Part shown: positions 21,231 to 32,482 of the stretch, piece by piece | Layout: each line of letters begins with the position of its first letter | Position numbering within the stretch: position 1 is the first letter of the stretch | Origin: Limnephilus marmoratus | Lineage: Eukaryota > Arthropoda > Insecta > Trichoptera > Limnephilidae | DNA: 64,000 nucleotides | NCBI GenBank assembly: GCA_917880885.1 | Contig: OU862916.1 | Span: forward strand, 51,930,831 to 51,994,830 | Direction: 5' to 3' | The notes under the pieces: generated by a model | What the model saw: the letters and a program-made list of their open reading frames with translations, nothing else | Databases searched by the model: none | Told to the model about the DNA's origin: nothing | Position numbers and translations under genes: made by a program

Positions 21231-22024
21231 TGTTATGGTACGTTTTTAGAGCAACAGGGAGCGCCAACGCGAGTCCCTAAAAACAAACCGCTGCGGGCAA
21301 CAACTCGTTGCTCCCCGCTGTTTCCTGTTACCTACCTCCTCTCCCCTCGGCATTCCGGCACGCTCCGCCGCGCCGCCACCAGTCGAGTAGTACAAGCCGT
21401 CTCAGGCGCACGTGACACTCCTCCGCGAACTATACAGTTCGCGGCTAACTAGCCCGATCAAATTAAACGCAGTAAAATCTGCGATGTAATTAAAGTACAT
21501 ACGAGTGTTAGCGCTGGTGTTCTACCATGCCTGTGAACTCCGGGACCTGTCCTAGACTCGGGATGAGCCCTGCTGAACCCGAGAGCCGAAGGATTCTTCA
21601 ATCACCATGTAAGCTGTCCTCTGATTTACCCTCTTTAATGTGTCCGTAACGATAGACTGTTTGAACTCTCGCGTAAAGCCACCACTCAGAAAGTTTCGTT
21701 GACAGGGATCATGAGATATAAACTCGATAGCTAGGTTTGTGTAACATGCATCTCTTGAATTGAATTGTGCTGTAATAACCCTTGTACTGTGTTTGAATTT
21801 ACAATACATGAGTCTATTAATTACATCCTGTTGTTAATCTGCCTCGGCAGGAGCCTTTCCCCAGTGAGTATTCCCAGACGATTGTGGGAGAGAGAAGGAG
21901 AGAGAGAGAGAGAGATCCCGACGCATTCGTGCGACCTGCCCTCTGAGATAGAGGGTACTTTTGTCTCTACCGTGAGCTGGCCTGGGGACATATTGTAGAG
22001 CAGTTATGCGTTCTGCCCATAACA
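21231..22024 (+). repeat. 5' LTR of gypsy element
   Basis: 794 bp bounded by an 8-bp inverted TGTTATGG/CCATAACA. It includes a perfect palindrome at 21423-21444 (arms CCGCGAACT, loop ATAC) and an AG microsatellite near 21893-21915. The frames running through it are duplicated exactly in the 3' LTR and are not genes. Confidence 0.95.
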
Positions 22025-22045
22025 ACTGTCGCCACAGCGTGGGGC
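22025..22045 (+). other. Putative primer-binding site
   Basis: ACTGTCGCCACAGCGTGGGG directly follows the 5' LTR. It recalls Lys-tRNA-type sites (..ACGTGGGGC) but lacks the usual leading TGG, so the primer tRNA is uncertain. Confidence 0.4.
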
Positions 22046-23277
22046 CTCGGAATTTTTTTTTTTTTCTCTTTCTTTTCTCCCTCTGTCCCGATCGTTTTGC
22101 TGGATGCAACTGGTCGAAATTCTCCCTGCACAGGAATTGTTTTGTGAACATTAATTATAACTTGTTATTCTACATCCAGTGTACAGGAATTTCTGTGAAA
22201 AAACCACAGAAACATATGGGTAGAATCACGCCGCATTTTAAAGGTAGCCATTTTAGAAGCAAGTAGAAGGTCGCCCAAAATTTAAACCGCGAATCTGACT
22301 GCGCACGCGCCACAAACACCGGTCCGCAACAGCTTTCGCGCCTATGCAAACGGCAAATATTAACGCAGCAAATACCTAGCCTCCGGACTGCGCGCGCAAC
22401 TGTTCCCGCGCCAAATTCCAACGAAAAAACCCGTCGGAACAAATGATTATCTGTTGCTATGCAGCACTTTTTTAATCAGAACGCCCTTTTATAACTAAAC
22501 CGGCTAGCAACGGAAATGATTATTACAAACTTGATGCTGGAATCCCAGTTTATTGTGCGAATTCCTTTAATCAAAAATTTCGGACTGACGTTTTTTTGTT
22601 GTTTTGCACAATATACCAATTGGCCCACTTGTGTCTATTAAATTAGTACAATTTATATTACACTAAATGGACAAAAATAATGACTTTTTTCCCTATTCTA
22701 CATTATAGGTACCGTTTTTTTCAGCATAAGTGTAAAGTGAATTGTGTTTTTTTTCCCTACATAAAGGAAAGTGAAATAATATAATAAAATCAATGATTGG
22801 TTCCATGAATAAATAAAACAATTTCAATGTGGTTGACGTATCAAATCCCATATTCAATTATTTTCATTCGGAAGTTTGTTCCTATTTGCCAGAAGAGTGC
22901 CTTTTGTGAATTTTAGTGCCCCTCTCAGTGCAAAGTGCTTTGTGAAAATTTAAAAAGCCGTTTTCTAAAGGCCAGTCCTGGCCAATTTTTTGAAAAATCA
23001 GTTTAATACTTGTGAATTTCACCGAATTTCCAAAAGTGCTTTGTGAAAAATAAAAAAGTGTTTCCCCTAAGGTCAGTCCACGCCAATTTTTTTTTCCACC
23101 TTGACCATGAATTCTGGTGTCATGTATACCAAATTGTAGTATGGAATACAGTTTTCTATAACTATGTTAGAAGTGTCAACCAGTGGTTACCAAGTGAAAA
23201 GTGCCTCACAAAATTAATTTTGCGTTTGCTAAAGGAAATCCCTGGCAAAATTTTTTTCACCTCCCGGGAAACTCACA
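22046..23277 (+). other. Gypsy 5' leader with imperfect repeats
   Basis: 1.2 kb of untranslated leader. Three imperfect repeats share AAAGTGCTTTGTGAAAA, a CTAAAGG or CTAAGG core and CCAATTTTTT; they start near 22929, 23034 and 23196. Their position before gag would suit a packaging or translation-control role, but that is inference. Confidence 0.55.
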
Positions 23278-24414
23278 ATGGAAAACAATCAAGCTATGGC
23301 ATCATCCAATTTGGGTATCATTCCCAACGTGCTCAGTTTATCCAAAACTCACTTACAAACTGCTTTAAAGGATAGAGGACTCTCGCCATCTAGCAAATCT
23401 AAATCTACATTAAAGGCTTATGCACTTTTATTTAACAAAAAGTATATTAAGAAAATAAACCTCGCCCCATCAAGCGAAAATAATTCACGCTTGGCTATGC
23501 AAGTTTTGGATAATCTTGTTCCTAACAAAGAACCTATGCCGCAAGTAATGATAAAACAGGACATCGCACCCACCTTGACACAAGATAAAACTTACGATTT
23601 ATCCTCTTGGAAAGTCAAATATAATGGCGTCTCCGATGTGCTGGATTTCATCGACCGTATCGAAGAAACGGCTACAATCAAAAATATCCCATTCGAGATT
23701 CTACGAAAAAACTTCATAGAACTCATCTCCCCAGAATTGATACCCTGGCACCGCATCCAAAAAACTAAATGCAAAGATTGGAATAAACTCAGATCTGCCC
23801 TAATCTCGAGCTTCGGAAAAACAGAAGCCCAGCACAGGATCAAATTATCTTTACTATCTATTAAACAGCTGGTAAATGAACCTGTAGCAACATTCATAGA
23901 AAGGGCTGAATCCATTAACATCAAGCTTTCACATCCCGTTTCGGAAGCTGAACTATTACCAGTCATAACTGATGGCCTTTTAAGCAAATACGAGAACATC
24001 ATCACCTCGCAGAAAATTGCATCCCTGGCCCAGCTTAACGAAGTCTGTCTCCTTCTGGAATCATACCAGGATAGGAAGAACATAAAGAATGTGTCTAATA
24101 ATGTAGTTGTGCCAAGCCGTTCGTCTGGTTTAAAACCAGAATTCGACAACAAAAAAGTGTGCTCTTTTTGCAAAAAAGTAGGCCATCTGGCCACTACTTG
24201 TTTCAAGCAAGCGAAGTTTCTGGAATCCAAGGAACCCCGAACTTCCAAGAGACATCACTCTAGGGACCGCTCTCCTCCACGCGACGAACTGCGCAATATT
24301 TTCAAGAAATCAAGACACGACATGGAAAGGTTACAAAACCCAAGCGATGTCAGACCTCAGGTGGATCTCTCCAAGCCCCCACCAAATTTCTACATGAAGA
24401 GGCCAAAAAACTAA
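23278..24414 (+). CDS. gag: Gypsy Gag (nucleocapsid/capsid)
   Basis: 378 residues from ATG in the context CACAATGG. The central part (residues 100-265) is the helical retrotransposon gag domain, with a W..L...L...F segment (WNKLRSALISSFGK). A CCHC zinc knuckle follows at 295-308 (C295, C298, H303, C308). After it comes a basic, serine-rich tail (KRHHSRDRSPPRDE) suited to RNA binding. It forms the particle that packages element RNA in the cytoplasm. The stop codon lies directly after A AAA AAC, which joins it to pol by -1 frameshifting. Confidence 0.93.
   Translation: MENNQAMASSNLGIIPNVLSLSKTHLQTALKDRGLSPSSKSKSTLKAYALLFNKKYIKKINLAPSSENNSRLAMQVLDNLVPNKEPMPQVMIKQDIAPTLTQDKTYDLSSWKVKYNGVSDVLDFIDRIEETATIKNIPFEILRKNFIELISPELIPWHRIQKTKCKDWNKLRSALISSFGKTEAQHRIKLSLLSIKQLVNEPVATFIERAESINIKLSHPVSEAELLPVITDGLLSKYENIITSQKIASLAQLNEVCLLLESYQDRKNIKNVSNNVVVPSRSSGLKPEFDNKKVCSFCKKVGHLATTCFKQAKFLESKEPRTSKRHHSRDRSPPRDELRNIFKKSRHDMERLQNPSDVRPQVDLSKPPPNFYMKRPKN
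24405..24411 (+). promoter_or_regulatory. -1 ribosomal frameshift site A AAA AAC
   Basis: In the gag frame the codons are CCA AAA AAC TAA. The heptamer fits X XXY YYZ exactly, and sliding back one base enters the pol frame, which is open from before this point to 27632. The gag stop is the very next codon. No stem-loop or pseudoknot was modelled. Confidence 0.85.
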
Positions 24415-27400
24415 ATAATAACCTCTCAGGCACCCATTCTGAACCAAGGTCTAAAGAATGGACTGATTGGTTAGCACACATTAAGTATTTTAACCAGACC
24501 TTAAATGTTTCTTCGGTTTGTTGCAAACAAGCTAAAGATGGGAGACCCTATGCTTCCTTCTCTGTTAACAATGTGACCTTTTCCGGATTACTCGATAGTG
24601 GGGCATCTGTCAGCTGTCTTGGCAACAATGCTCACCTGCCTTTTGTTAACAGTGATTTTAGAATTTCGCCCCAATCGACACACCTGACGACTGCAGATAA
24701 TGTTTCTCAGCCGGTCATCGGTGCCCTTGCCCTGCCAATTAATTGTAACAATAAAATAGTCACAATCAATTTTCTAATAGTGCCCTCTATATCCCAGAAT
24801 TTCATCCTTGGCGTTGACTTCTGGAAGGCATTCAATGTTGCTCCCCAAGTATTTAATACCCTTGGTGAAACCTCCACTGCCGCTCAAATTAGTGAGATCC
24901 GCACAATAATACCTCACGAAAATTTAAGCACGGACCAGGCTCTCCAACTAAAGGAAATGGTCAATAAATTCGAATCAATATCCTTCGAAAAATGCGGATT
25001 AGGTTTGACATATTTGGTTGAGCACCATATCAAAACCAATGGCCCACCCATAAAGCAACGTTATTACAACTTAGCCCCCCAAAAACTTAAACTTTTAGAA
25101 AATGAACTTGACGAAATGTTAAAAATGGGTGTGGTGGTTCCCAGCAGAAGTGCATGGACCAACCCAACTCTTTTGGTTTCTAAAAAAGACGGCTCTGCAC
25201 GTTTCTGTCTCGACAGTAGACGTTTAAACTCTTGCACGGAAGCTGATGCGTATCCCTTACCTCACGTTCACGCAACCTTAGACAAGCTGCGTAACGCCAA
25301 GTTCATCTCTTCTGTCGATCTCAGCAAAGCGTTTTGGCAAATACCCTTGGACGCAGAATCGTGCGAAAAAACTGCTTTCGTTGTACCTGGTAGGGGAATG
25401 TTCCATTTTAAAAGATTACCCTTTGGTCTAAAAAATAGCCCCGCCGAGTTACAAAGACTGATGGACAAACTTTTCGGTCCTGAAGTCGATAACAGCCTGT
25501 TTTGTTACCTTGACGACCTCATCATCGTCAGCGATACCTTTGAAAAACACCTATTAATGCTGGAAAAAGTTTTCCAACAACTCAAGTTCGCTGGTTTAAC
25601 CATCAACTTGAAGAAGTCTGAATTCTGTAAGTCCCGTCTACGTTATTTGGGATTCATTGTCGACGAAAAAGGCCTAAGAACAGACCCCGCTAAGGTGGAA
25701 GCCATGGCAAATTTTCCCCGTCCCAAGAACGCGAAGGAAGTCAAAGGTTTCCTTGGACTCGCAGGTTACTACAGGAGATTCATCAAAGACTTTTCCACTA
25801 TTGCAGCCCCCTTAAATAAAATTACCGGCATCCGTAAAGGTGTCAGCAATTTCCGATGGTCTGTCGAAGCTGAAGAAGCGTTTACAACTTTAAAAGATGC
25901 CCTTCAAAAAGCTCCCGTTCTGAATTGCCCGGATTTTGCACTCTCTTTTACCCTCCACACGGACGCATCCAATGTAGGAATCGGTGGAGTTCTTACTCAA
26001 GAATTCCCAGATGGCGAACACCCTGTAGCGTATTTTTCCCGCACACTAAACAAACACGAGAAAAACTACGGAATTACCGAAAAAGAGTTATTGGCTGTAT
26101 TGGATTCTGTTCACCATTTCCGCGGTTACATAGACGGTAGCAAATTTACTGTAGTCACAGACCATAGTAGTTTGAAATGGTTGATCTCTTTAAGTAATCC
26201 CTCCGGTAGGCTCGCTCGCTGGTCCTCCCGTTTGTCTCAATACAATTTTGATGTTGTTCACCGTAAAGGCGCGGACAATATTGTTCCCGACGCCCTTTCA
26301 AGAATTGAACTAGCTTCATTAAATGTTGACACAATTGCCCCCCCTCCATCTACAAAAGATGAATGGTACTTGAAAATCTTCGAAGGTTGTAAAAATAACC
26401 AACAAAAGTTTCCTAACTTTATCATAAAAGAAGGACAATTATACCGTAATTGCAAGGCACCACTATCCATCCTCGAAGATTACTCGTGGAAACTTGTCGT
26501 TCCCCTCGAAGGTAGAGAACAAATAATCATTGACAATCATAGTGCTCCCGACTCCATACACCCAGGAAATTTCAAGACGTATAAAAAGATCACCTTGAAG
26601 TATTACTGGCCTGGTCTCTTTAAGCAAATTCGCAATTACATCTCTAAATGTGAAACTTGTAAAGCTTATAAACATAGCACGGCAGCACCTGCCGGCCTAA
26701 TGGGTAATCCCAAACGTGCCGACAGACCCCTACAATCATTGTCAATGGACCTCGTCGGACCTTTTCCTCGAAGTTATGCCGGACACATGCACATACTTAG
26801 TGTAGTGGATGTTTTCACTAAATTCTGTTGGATCTTCCCTTTAAAAAGAGCCAATGCGTCCGCCATCATCAAACTTCTGGAAAAACACATTTTTATACCT
26901 TACGGAACACCCAGAACCGTAATAGTTGACAACGGAAAACAATTTATTGCTCAAGAATTCAAAAATTTTCTTGCCAAATACGGAATCAAGGACATTTACT
27001 ATAATACCTTGTATACCCCACAAAATAACACTGTCGAACGTTATAACCAGACAATCAACACAGCTCTGGCTATTCTAGTTGATAAAGATCAACGCACTTG
27101 GTGTAAAAACCTAGATAAAATTCAGGCTGCTATGAACAACACGGTTAACCTGGCCACTGGTTACACACCTTTCTTCCTAAAACACGGTATGGAACAAGTT
27201 GTTCACGGTTCTCTACATAGGGACACAAACTTTCCTACGTCAATTGCCGCCACTAGCAACCCTACCGCGGACTATGCCCATCGTCTGGAAGAACTGTCGG
27301 CCATCTACAGTGAAGTCACTGATGCTTTACTCCTGGCTCATCAAAAGAGTGCGGACAGATACAACCTACGTAGGAAACATGTCACCTTCAACACAGGAGA

Positions 27401-27632
27401 CATAGTTTGGAGAAAGAACAACACACTTTCCCAAGGAGCCACGTATTTCTCTGCCAAGCTGGCACCACGTTTCGTGAAGGCCAAAGTTCTAAGAAAGATA
27501 TCAGATCTAGTGTACTCTTTGTCTGACTTCTCTGGAAGGCACATTGGTAATTACCATATTAAGGATATCGCAAAGACTGGAAGTGAGGAGTCGAGTAAAA
27601 CTACCCCCACTATCTCAGCAAACTCAAAATGA
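24411..27632 (+). CDS. pol: Gypsy Pol: protease, reverse transcriptase, RNase H, integrase
   Basis: Frame -1 relative to gag, open through the gag end; no own ATG is needed. Counting from GTG 24573 as residue 1: aspartic protease DSGAS at 8-12; RT with catalytic YLDD at 312-315 and the LGFIVDEKG and GFLGLAGYYRRFI connection; RNase H with HTDAS (D464). The integrase has an H..H..C..C zinc region ending CETCKAYK and the D726, D786, E822 triad (35 residues between the last two). A C-terminal LAPRFV.AKVL segment resembles the GPY/F module. No stop or frameshift interrupts it, so the copy may be active. It copies element RNA and inserts the DNA into the genome. Confidence 0.95.
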   Translation, partial: LNNNLSGTHSEPRSKEWTDWLAHIKYFNQTLNVSSVCCKQAKDGRPYASFSVNNVTFSGLLDSGASVSCLGNNAHLPFVNSDFRISPQSTHLTTADNVSQPVIGALALPINCNNKIVTINFLIVPSISQNFILGVDFWKAFNVAPQVFNTLGETSTAAQISEIRTIIPHENLSTDQALQLKEMVNKFESISFEKCGLGLTYLVEHHIKTNGPPIKQRYYNLAPQKLKLLENELDEMLKMGVVVPSRSAWTNPTLLVSKKDGSARFCLDSRRLNSCTEADAYPLPHVHATLDKLRNAKFISSVDLSKAFWQIPLDAESCEKTAFVVPGRGMFHFKRLPFGLKNSPAELQRLMDKLFGPEVDNSLFCYLDDLIIVSDTFEKHLLMLEKVFQQLKFAGLTINLKKSEFCKSRLRYLGFIVDEKGLRTDPAKVEAMANFPRPKNAKEVKGFLGLAGYYRRFIKDFSTIAAPLNKITGIRKGVSNFRWSVEAEEAFTTLKDALQKAPVLNCPDFALSFTLHTDASNVGIGGVLTQEFPDGEHPVAYFSRTLNKHEKNYGITEKELLAVLDSVHHFRGYIDGSKFTVVTDHSSLKWLISLSNPSGRLARWSSRLSQYNFDVVHRKGADNIVPDALSRIELASLNVDTIAPPPSTKDEWYLKIFEGCKNNQQKFPNFIIKEGQLYRNCKAPLSILEDYSWKLVVPLEGREQIIIDNHSAPDSIHPGNFKTYKKITLKYYWPGLFKQIRNYISKCETCKAYKHSTAAPAGLMGNPKRADRPLQSLSMDLVGPFPRSYAGHMHILSVVDVFTKFCWIFPLKRANASAIIKLLEKHIFIPYGTPRTVIVDNGKQFIAQEFKNFLAKYGIKDIYYNTLYTPQNNTVERYNQTINTALAILVDKDQRTWCKNLDKIQAAMNNTVNLATGYTPFFLKHGMEQVVHGSLHRDTNFPTSIAATSNPTADYAHRLEELSAIYSEVTDALLLAHQKSADRYNLRRKHVTFNTGDIVWRKNNTLSQGATYFSAKLAPRFVKAKVLRKISDLVYSLSDFSGRHIGNYHIKDIAKTGSEESSKTTPTISANSK

Positions 27633-30600
27633 TCCAGTGTGTATCACCACAACCCTTTTTGTAAGCACATTGAAGTCTTACAATGTCTGGCGTGTAAAGT
27701 GTCAATTACATGTCCACCCTTTCGTTGATAAAACGAATATTGTTAAAAAAAAATCATTTTTGTAAATTTATGTACACTCCACGGTGTAGTTTACCCCGTT
27801 CATGTTCGTGAATTGGCAACCACCGTAATTTTTGTTTCACACGTTTTTATTTATTTTTTTCTCACCTGTTCTAAAATTGATCACTTTAGAGCAGAGACAC
27901 CCGTCGAGTCACAGTGTCTGGGAGTCATGAACCCAAATCATTGCCTCTCACCCCCCACACTACGCAACGTTCATGCCATGGCACGCTTTGCTATGTAATG
28001 CAATATTGTAATTTTCACCATTTTTGTTTGTTGTTTTTTTTTCATCATATCGGAAGGAATCTCTTCAAAAAATTTTTCTTTTATGTTCTGTAAGTACTGG
28101 AGCGTCGTCCTAAAAGTCGGATTTGGTAAACTCCAAAGCGTTAAATCACGACCCAGGACAAGTAAACCATCCTAACATGCTCCATATTTTACTCATCATG
28201 GTAAAAATAAGTGGTTACTCACATAATCACATTCCTTGTGTATAGTAGTTTTCAATTTTTCTCAAATGTTAAAAAATTGATGGCGTCCTACCCGAGCTCT
28301 TTGCTAACAAATTGGATTTTGACACGTCCATTTTGAAATCATATGTATATAAATAAAGGAAAAGCCTTTAAATTGGTCTTTCCACCCTTATACAAATCTT
28401 CTTGGGCCCGCTTCAACTAAAGTACGTAAAACCAAATACTCGGTCTTTTGTTGTTATAAGAAGTCCTCGATTTGTCCCTCTTCTCAACATGTATGTCTTG
28501 TATTACATGCCTCAGCCCTGACGGAAAAGGTTAATAAAACCTAACGACAGCCCTGTTTTCCATACATAAATAACCGCAGTTTAACGTGAATCATCAATAT
28601 TTTGTTTGACAATCGTTTTGTAAACTTAGGCATTCAACTCTTGTTTGCAACCTAAATTGCACATAACCCGGTATGTTGTAACTGCACAAAGGGTATGTAA
28701 AACCACTATTGGTCCCTTTTGTTTGTTCCCACTGAAGTTGCTACAACAGACAGTATGTAAAACCATATAGGTCTGTCTTTGTTTGTCACATGGTGTAAAC
28801 AGAAATGTACTCTGTCATCACCCCGCCTTTATAACATATGAAGTGACATTAAATTGTTTACCTCCTTGTTATTCTATCGTACGCTCCTGGGCTACGGAGT
28901 TAGTTAATCTAACAAATCTTCATATACTGTGTTAAAACAAGCATTGTTAACGTTTATTGTGTTGTATTTAAACGTAACCCTGTTACATTATAGGAGGGAT
29001 CCTTAAAATACCTGCCACAATACGAGAAGTTCGTCATAATCACTTTTGCTCATAGCTAAACGTTATTGAGTGGGTCGTGTGACATATTTGTCATGAGTAC
29101 CGTTTTGTATATTCTATTTTGGTCGTGTGTCTTTTGGCATGAGAACCGCTTAATCCGCCGTCTGTATTGAATGGGGACCCACATTTTCGAACGTAATTGG
29201 GCTACTGTCTTTCAATACTGGGCAAATTTGTTGTAAATCGTTCATTCCGTACACTACACGTGGAGACGTTAAAACACTTACCGTGATTCGTGTGAACGAC
29301 ATAATATCGGCTTTGCCATCCTCTTTAAGATGCTTTGTATAAACTCTTTGACTTCTGTCTATAATTGAGTTGTATCTTGTATGTACTTACATATTTTGTA
29401 CACTATACGTGGAGACGTTAAAACACTTACCATGAGTCGTGCGAACGAAATAATATCAAACCCTTTTGTGTGCAATCTACGAAATGTAGTCCACAACCCT
29501 TTTGTTGTCATTCAACGCCGATGCCCGTGGACTTCCTGTTTTTTTTACTTCTTTGCAAAAGGAAAGAAGCCCAGGAATATCTACTATCCCAAAAGGACTA
29601 GTTTTCAGCTTCACTGTCAATTATGGGGCATAGTGCTGTGGGAGTTAATCGATTGAGCACAAAACCACCTAACTCGTTGTCTGGAGAACGAATAAGAAAA
29701 CCCCCAGGTTTGTGAAATTGGAGCAAGGGTCTGTCTTTTCTCACAATCATGTAGAAGTTTTAAAATGACCCCTAATCTTTTGCCCAATACACGCGAAAGA
29801 TTAGCCTCTTTGTTATAATGTGTATTCAAATCTCTCCTCCTTTAATAAATGTAAAGAGTCAGGAAATCTGCTGGTTGATTATGTTTCATCTTCACATAGA
29901 GTTTGAATTGGAAATTAGTCCAGTCTCTAGCAAATTTCGTAACTCGTCTCCCTCCTCCCCTCCTCCCCCATTCCCCCATGTTCTCAGACGTATGTTATGA
30001 AGTGAAAAATCTGTCGTTGACCATATTTCGCCCTCACTTGGAGTTCGAATAGGTAACTGTCCGGTTATCTACAGGTTTTCCCCCTCAATCTCTGCATATG
30101 TCTCACCTTTTTTCTCTTTCTCAATTCTACGAAACACATTCATGAATGTTGGATATGTACGATATGCACTTGGCGTAACGTCTGTCTCTTTTTTGACAAC
30201 CTTTATTCATGAATTGGTTTCCCTCTGCCGTGACTAGTTCACGATTCTTTGTCTTGTTCTTTGAAATTCTACGAAAATGTTACCATCTTATGTTAACATA
30301 GGCCATAGAGGGCCGGTTGTTTTTTAACCAAGACATATTGTCACTCGGCAAACGCCAAGTCTTCCTGAAAAAGGAAAATGTTCATGTAATCACAATTTAG
30401 TTAGGAATCTCTCTTCGTCACTCTCTGAGTCGGTGGCTAAATTTCGTTTATTTCATTTTCTGGACACATTTTGTTTCTCTCCAAACCTTTTCTTCATTGG
30501 TCCCTAGGCAGGTAAACTTCAAGAATTTTGCTCTAATAATAATTTCTCCCGGATTTAAAAAGAAGCCCAGGCGGATGTCATCATCAACAGCCAAGCTGAG

Positions 30601-31311
30601 CTTCACTTCCTGACAGCACGCGCTGTGGTTACAAGGTCCCTCCTGCTGCCATTTTCTACGCATTTGTTCCTAAAAGCACAGACCATACCGCTCATATGTA
30701 TGTTGTCTTGTCGTGCCACAGCAAGCCGAGTTGTCCCACTATACATTATGACACTCTAAACTACCTTCTGAGCACGCTAGCTCCTAGGTTTGTTCTTACT
30801 CTTGCTATCAATGCCAACCTTGCCGTCCCTTGCTCTGTCATGCAGTGACGCATATATCGTCATGTGTAAACCATCATTACCTTGACCCACCAGTATTCGC
30901 TGAATGCGTACCAATACAAGTTATCTTGAGCTACACTATGCTTCAATAACCATTATATACGATCCGTGTTTACCATAATAACACTTAGGATTCGTACTGG
31001 CATGCCTGCAGATACTGGATTCTTCTCTTCAATGGCCTCTGTAACCATAGTCGCGGCACAGCAACCACAGTCTCCACTTCGTGAACTTCAACGTTTTCGA
31101 CCAAACCAAGTGTTTTCTAAGGCCCAAGTGTACTCTTGAGTGTTATCTCAAATGGGTCTGATTACAGTGATATTGTAATCCTTAGAATCTGTGAAACCAC
31201 GTCCTTTTCTTCGAAATTCTCCGAAACCAAACAAATCCACGCTTCGCAAACTTAGCTCCCAGACCAATGAAACTTTAGAATCACACCTTTTCTCTTCTCT
31301 TGTACAAATGT

Positions 31312-31400
31312 ATTGTCATTATTTTCAATTGCATAACCATGTGTATTGTTATTTTCAATTGCATAACCATGTGTATTGTTATTTTCAATTGCATAACCTT
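31312..31400 (+). repeat. Three 30-bp tandem units
   Basis: Units TTATTTTCAATTGCATAACC plus ATGTGTATTG repeat three times, the last one diverging. The short frames across it simply reflect the repeat. Confidence 0.85.
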
Positions 31401-31617
31401 GTATGTTGTTTTACACCATGTACTCTCCCCAAAGCTGTCTTTTCCAAACATTCCATGTACCCCCATCCATTCCCTACAAACATTGTGACCTAAACTATAG
31501 CATAAACTGTATGTTCTAGCTAGGCAATCTCTCAAGCAACGAATCTCTCAAAACCCCGATGGAAGCATAAGAGGATTTTTTTTCCCTACAGCTCCATTGC
31601 CACGTCGCTTTTTTTCC

Positions 31618-31632
31618 AAGCGCGGGGGGAAG
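31618..31632 (+). other. Polypurine tract
   Basis: AAGCGCGGGGGGAAG lies immediately before the 3' LTR, where plus-strand DNA synthesis would start. Confidence 0.75.
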
Positions 31633-32426
31633 TGTTATGGTACGTTTTTAGAGCAACAGGGAGCGCCAACGCGAGTCCCTAAAAACAAACCGCTGCGGGC
31701 AACAACTCGTTGCTCCCCGCTGTTTCCTGTTACCTACCTCCTCTCCCCTCGGCATTCCGGCACGCTCCGCCGCGCCGCCACCAGTCGAGTAGTACAAGCC
31801 GTCTCAGGCGCACGTGACACTCCTCCGCGAACTATACAGTTCGCGGCTAACTAGCCCGATCAAATTAAACGCAGTAAAATCTGCGATGTAATTAAAGTAC
31901 ATACGAGTGTTAGCGCTGGTGTTCTACCATGCCTGTGAACTCCGGGACCTGTCCTAGACTCGGGATGAGCCCTGCTGAACCCGAGAGCCGAAGGATTCTT
32001 CAATCACCATGTAAGCTGTCCTCTGATTTACCCTCTTTAATGTGTCCGTAACGATAGACTGTTTGAACTCTCGCGTAAAGCCACCACTCAGAAAGTTTCG
32101 TTGACAGGGATCATGAGATATAAACTCGATAGCTAGGTTTGTGTAACATGCATCTCTTGAATTGAATTGTGCTGTAATAACCCTTGTACTGTGTTTGAAT
32201 TTACAATACATGAGTCTATTAATTACATCCTGTTGTTAATCTGCCTCGGCAGGAGCCTTTCCCCAGTGAGTATTCCCAGACGATTGTGGGAGAGAGAAGG
32301 AGAGAGAGAGAGAGAGATCCCGACGCATTCGTGCGACCTGCCCTCTGAGATAGAGGGTACTTTTGTCTCTACCGTGAGCTGGCCTGGGGACATATTGTAG
32401 AGCAGTTATGCGTTCTGCCCATAACA
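31633..32426 (+). repeat. 3' LTR of gypsy element
   Basis: 794 bp, the same length and, as far as read, the same sequence as the 5' LTR. It ends CCATAACA and is followed by the target duplication ATTT. Confidence 0.95.
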
Positions 32427-32482
32427 ATTTTTTTAATAATAAAAAATAATTGGCAAGTTTTCATGTGTTTATTTTAATAAAA

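Larger units (their letters stand above)
27633..31632 (+). other. 4-kb region without genes between gypsy pol and 3' LTR
   Basis: No env-like or other long frame on either strand. It is pyrimidine-rich in places (29945-29985). It contains a direct repeat of about 60 bp (29249-29310 and 29398-29459; shared GTGGAGACGTTAAAACACTT) and a 30-bp tandem array near 31320-31400. It belongs to the element, since both LTRs flank it. Confidence 0.8.
21231..32426 (+). mobile_element. Complete Ty3/gypsy LTR retrotransposon, 11.2 kb
   Basis: Two 794-bp LTRs start TGTTATGG and end CCATAACA. They are flanked by a 4-bp direct duplication ATTT (21227-21230 and 32427-32430). The internal order is leader, gag, pol (protease, RT, RNase H, integrase), a long non-coding 3' region, a purine tract, and the 3' LTR. 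The domain order and DD35E integrase downstream of RT mark it as Ty3/gypsy. LTRs read side by side look identical, so insertion was recent. No env frame is seen. Confidence 0.95.

Noticed and set aside
21198..21452. Paired ORFs in the gypsy LTRs (also 31597-31854, 21552-21809, 31954-32211)
   Set aside because: Exact duplicates arising from LTR identity; no protein features.
23592..24248. 218-codon minus-strand ORF over gag
   Set aside because: Antisense shadow of the gag gene; no recognisable features.
27633..31632. Decayed env gene between pol and 3' LTR
   Set aside because: No frame with signal peptide, cysteine pattern or transmembrane segment was seen on either strand.
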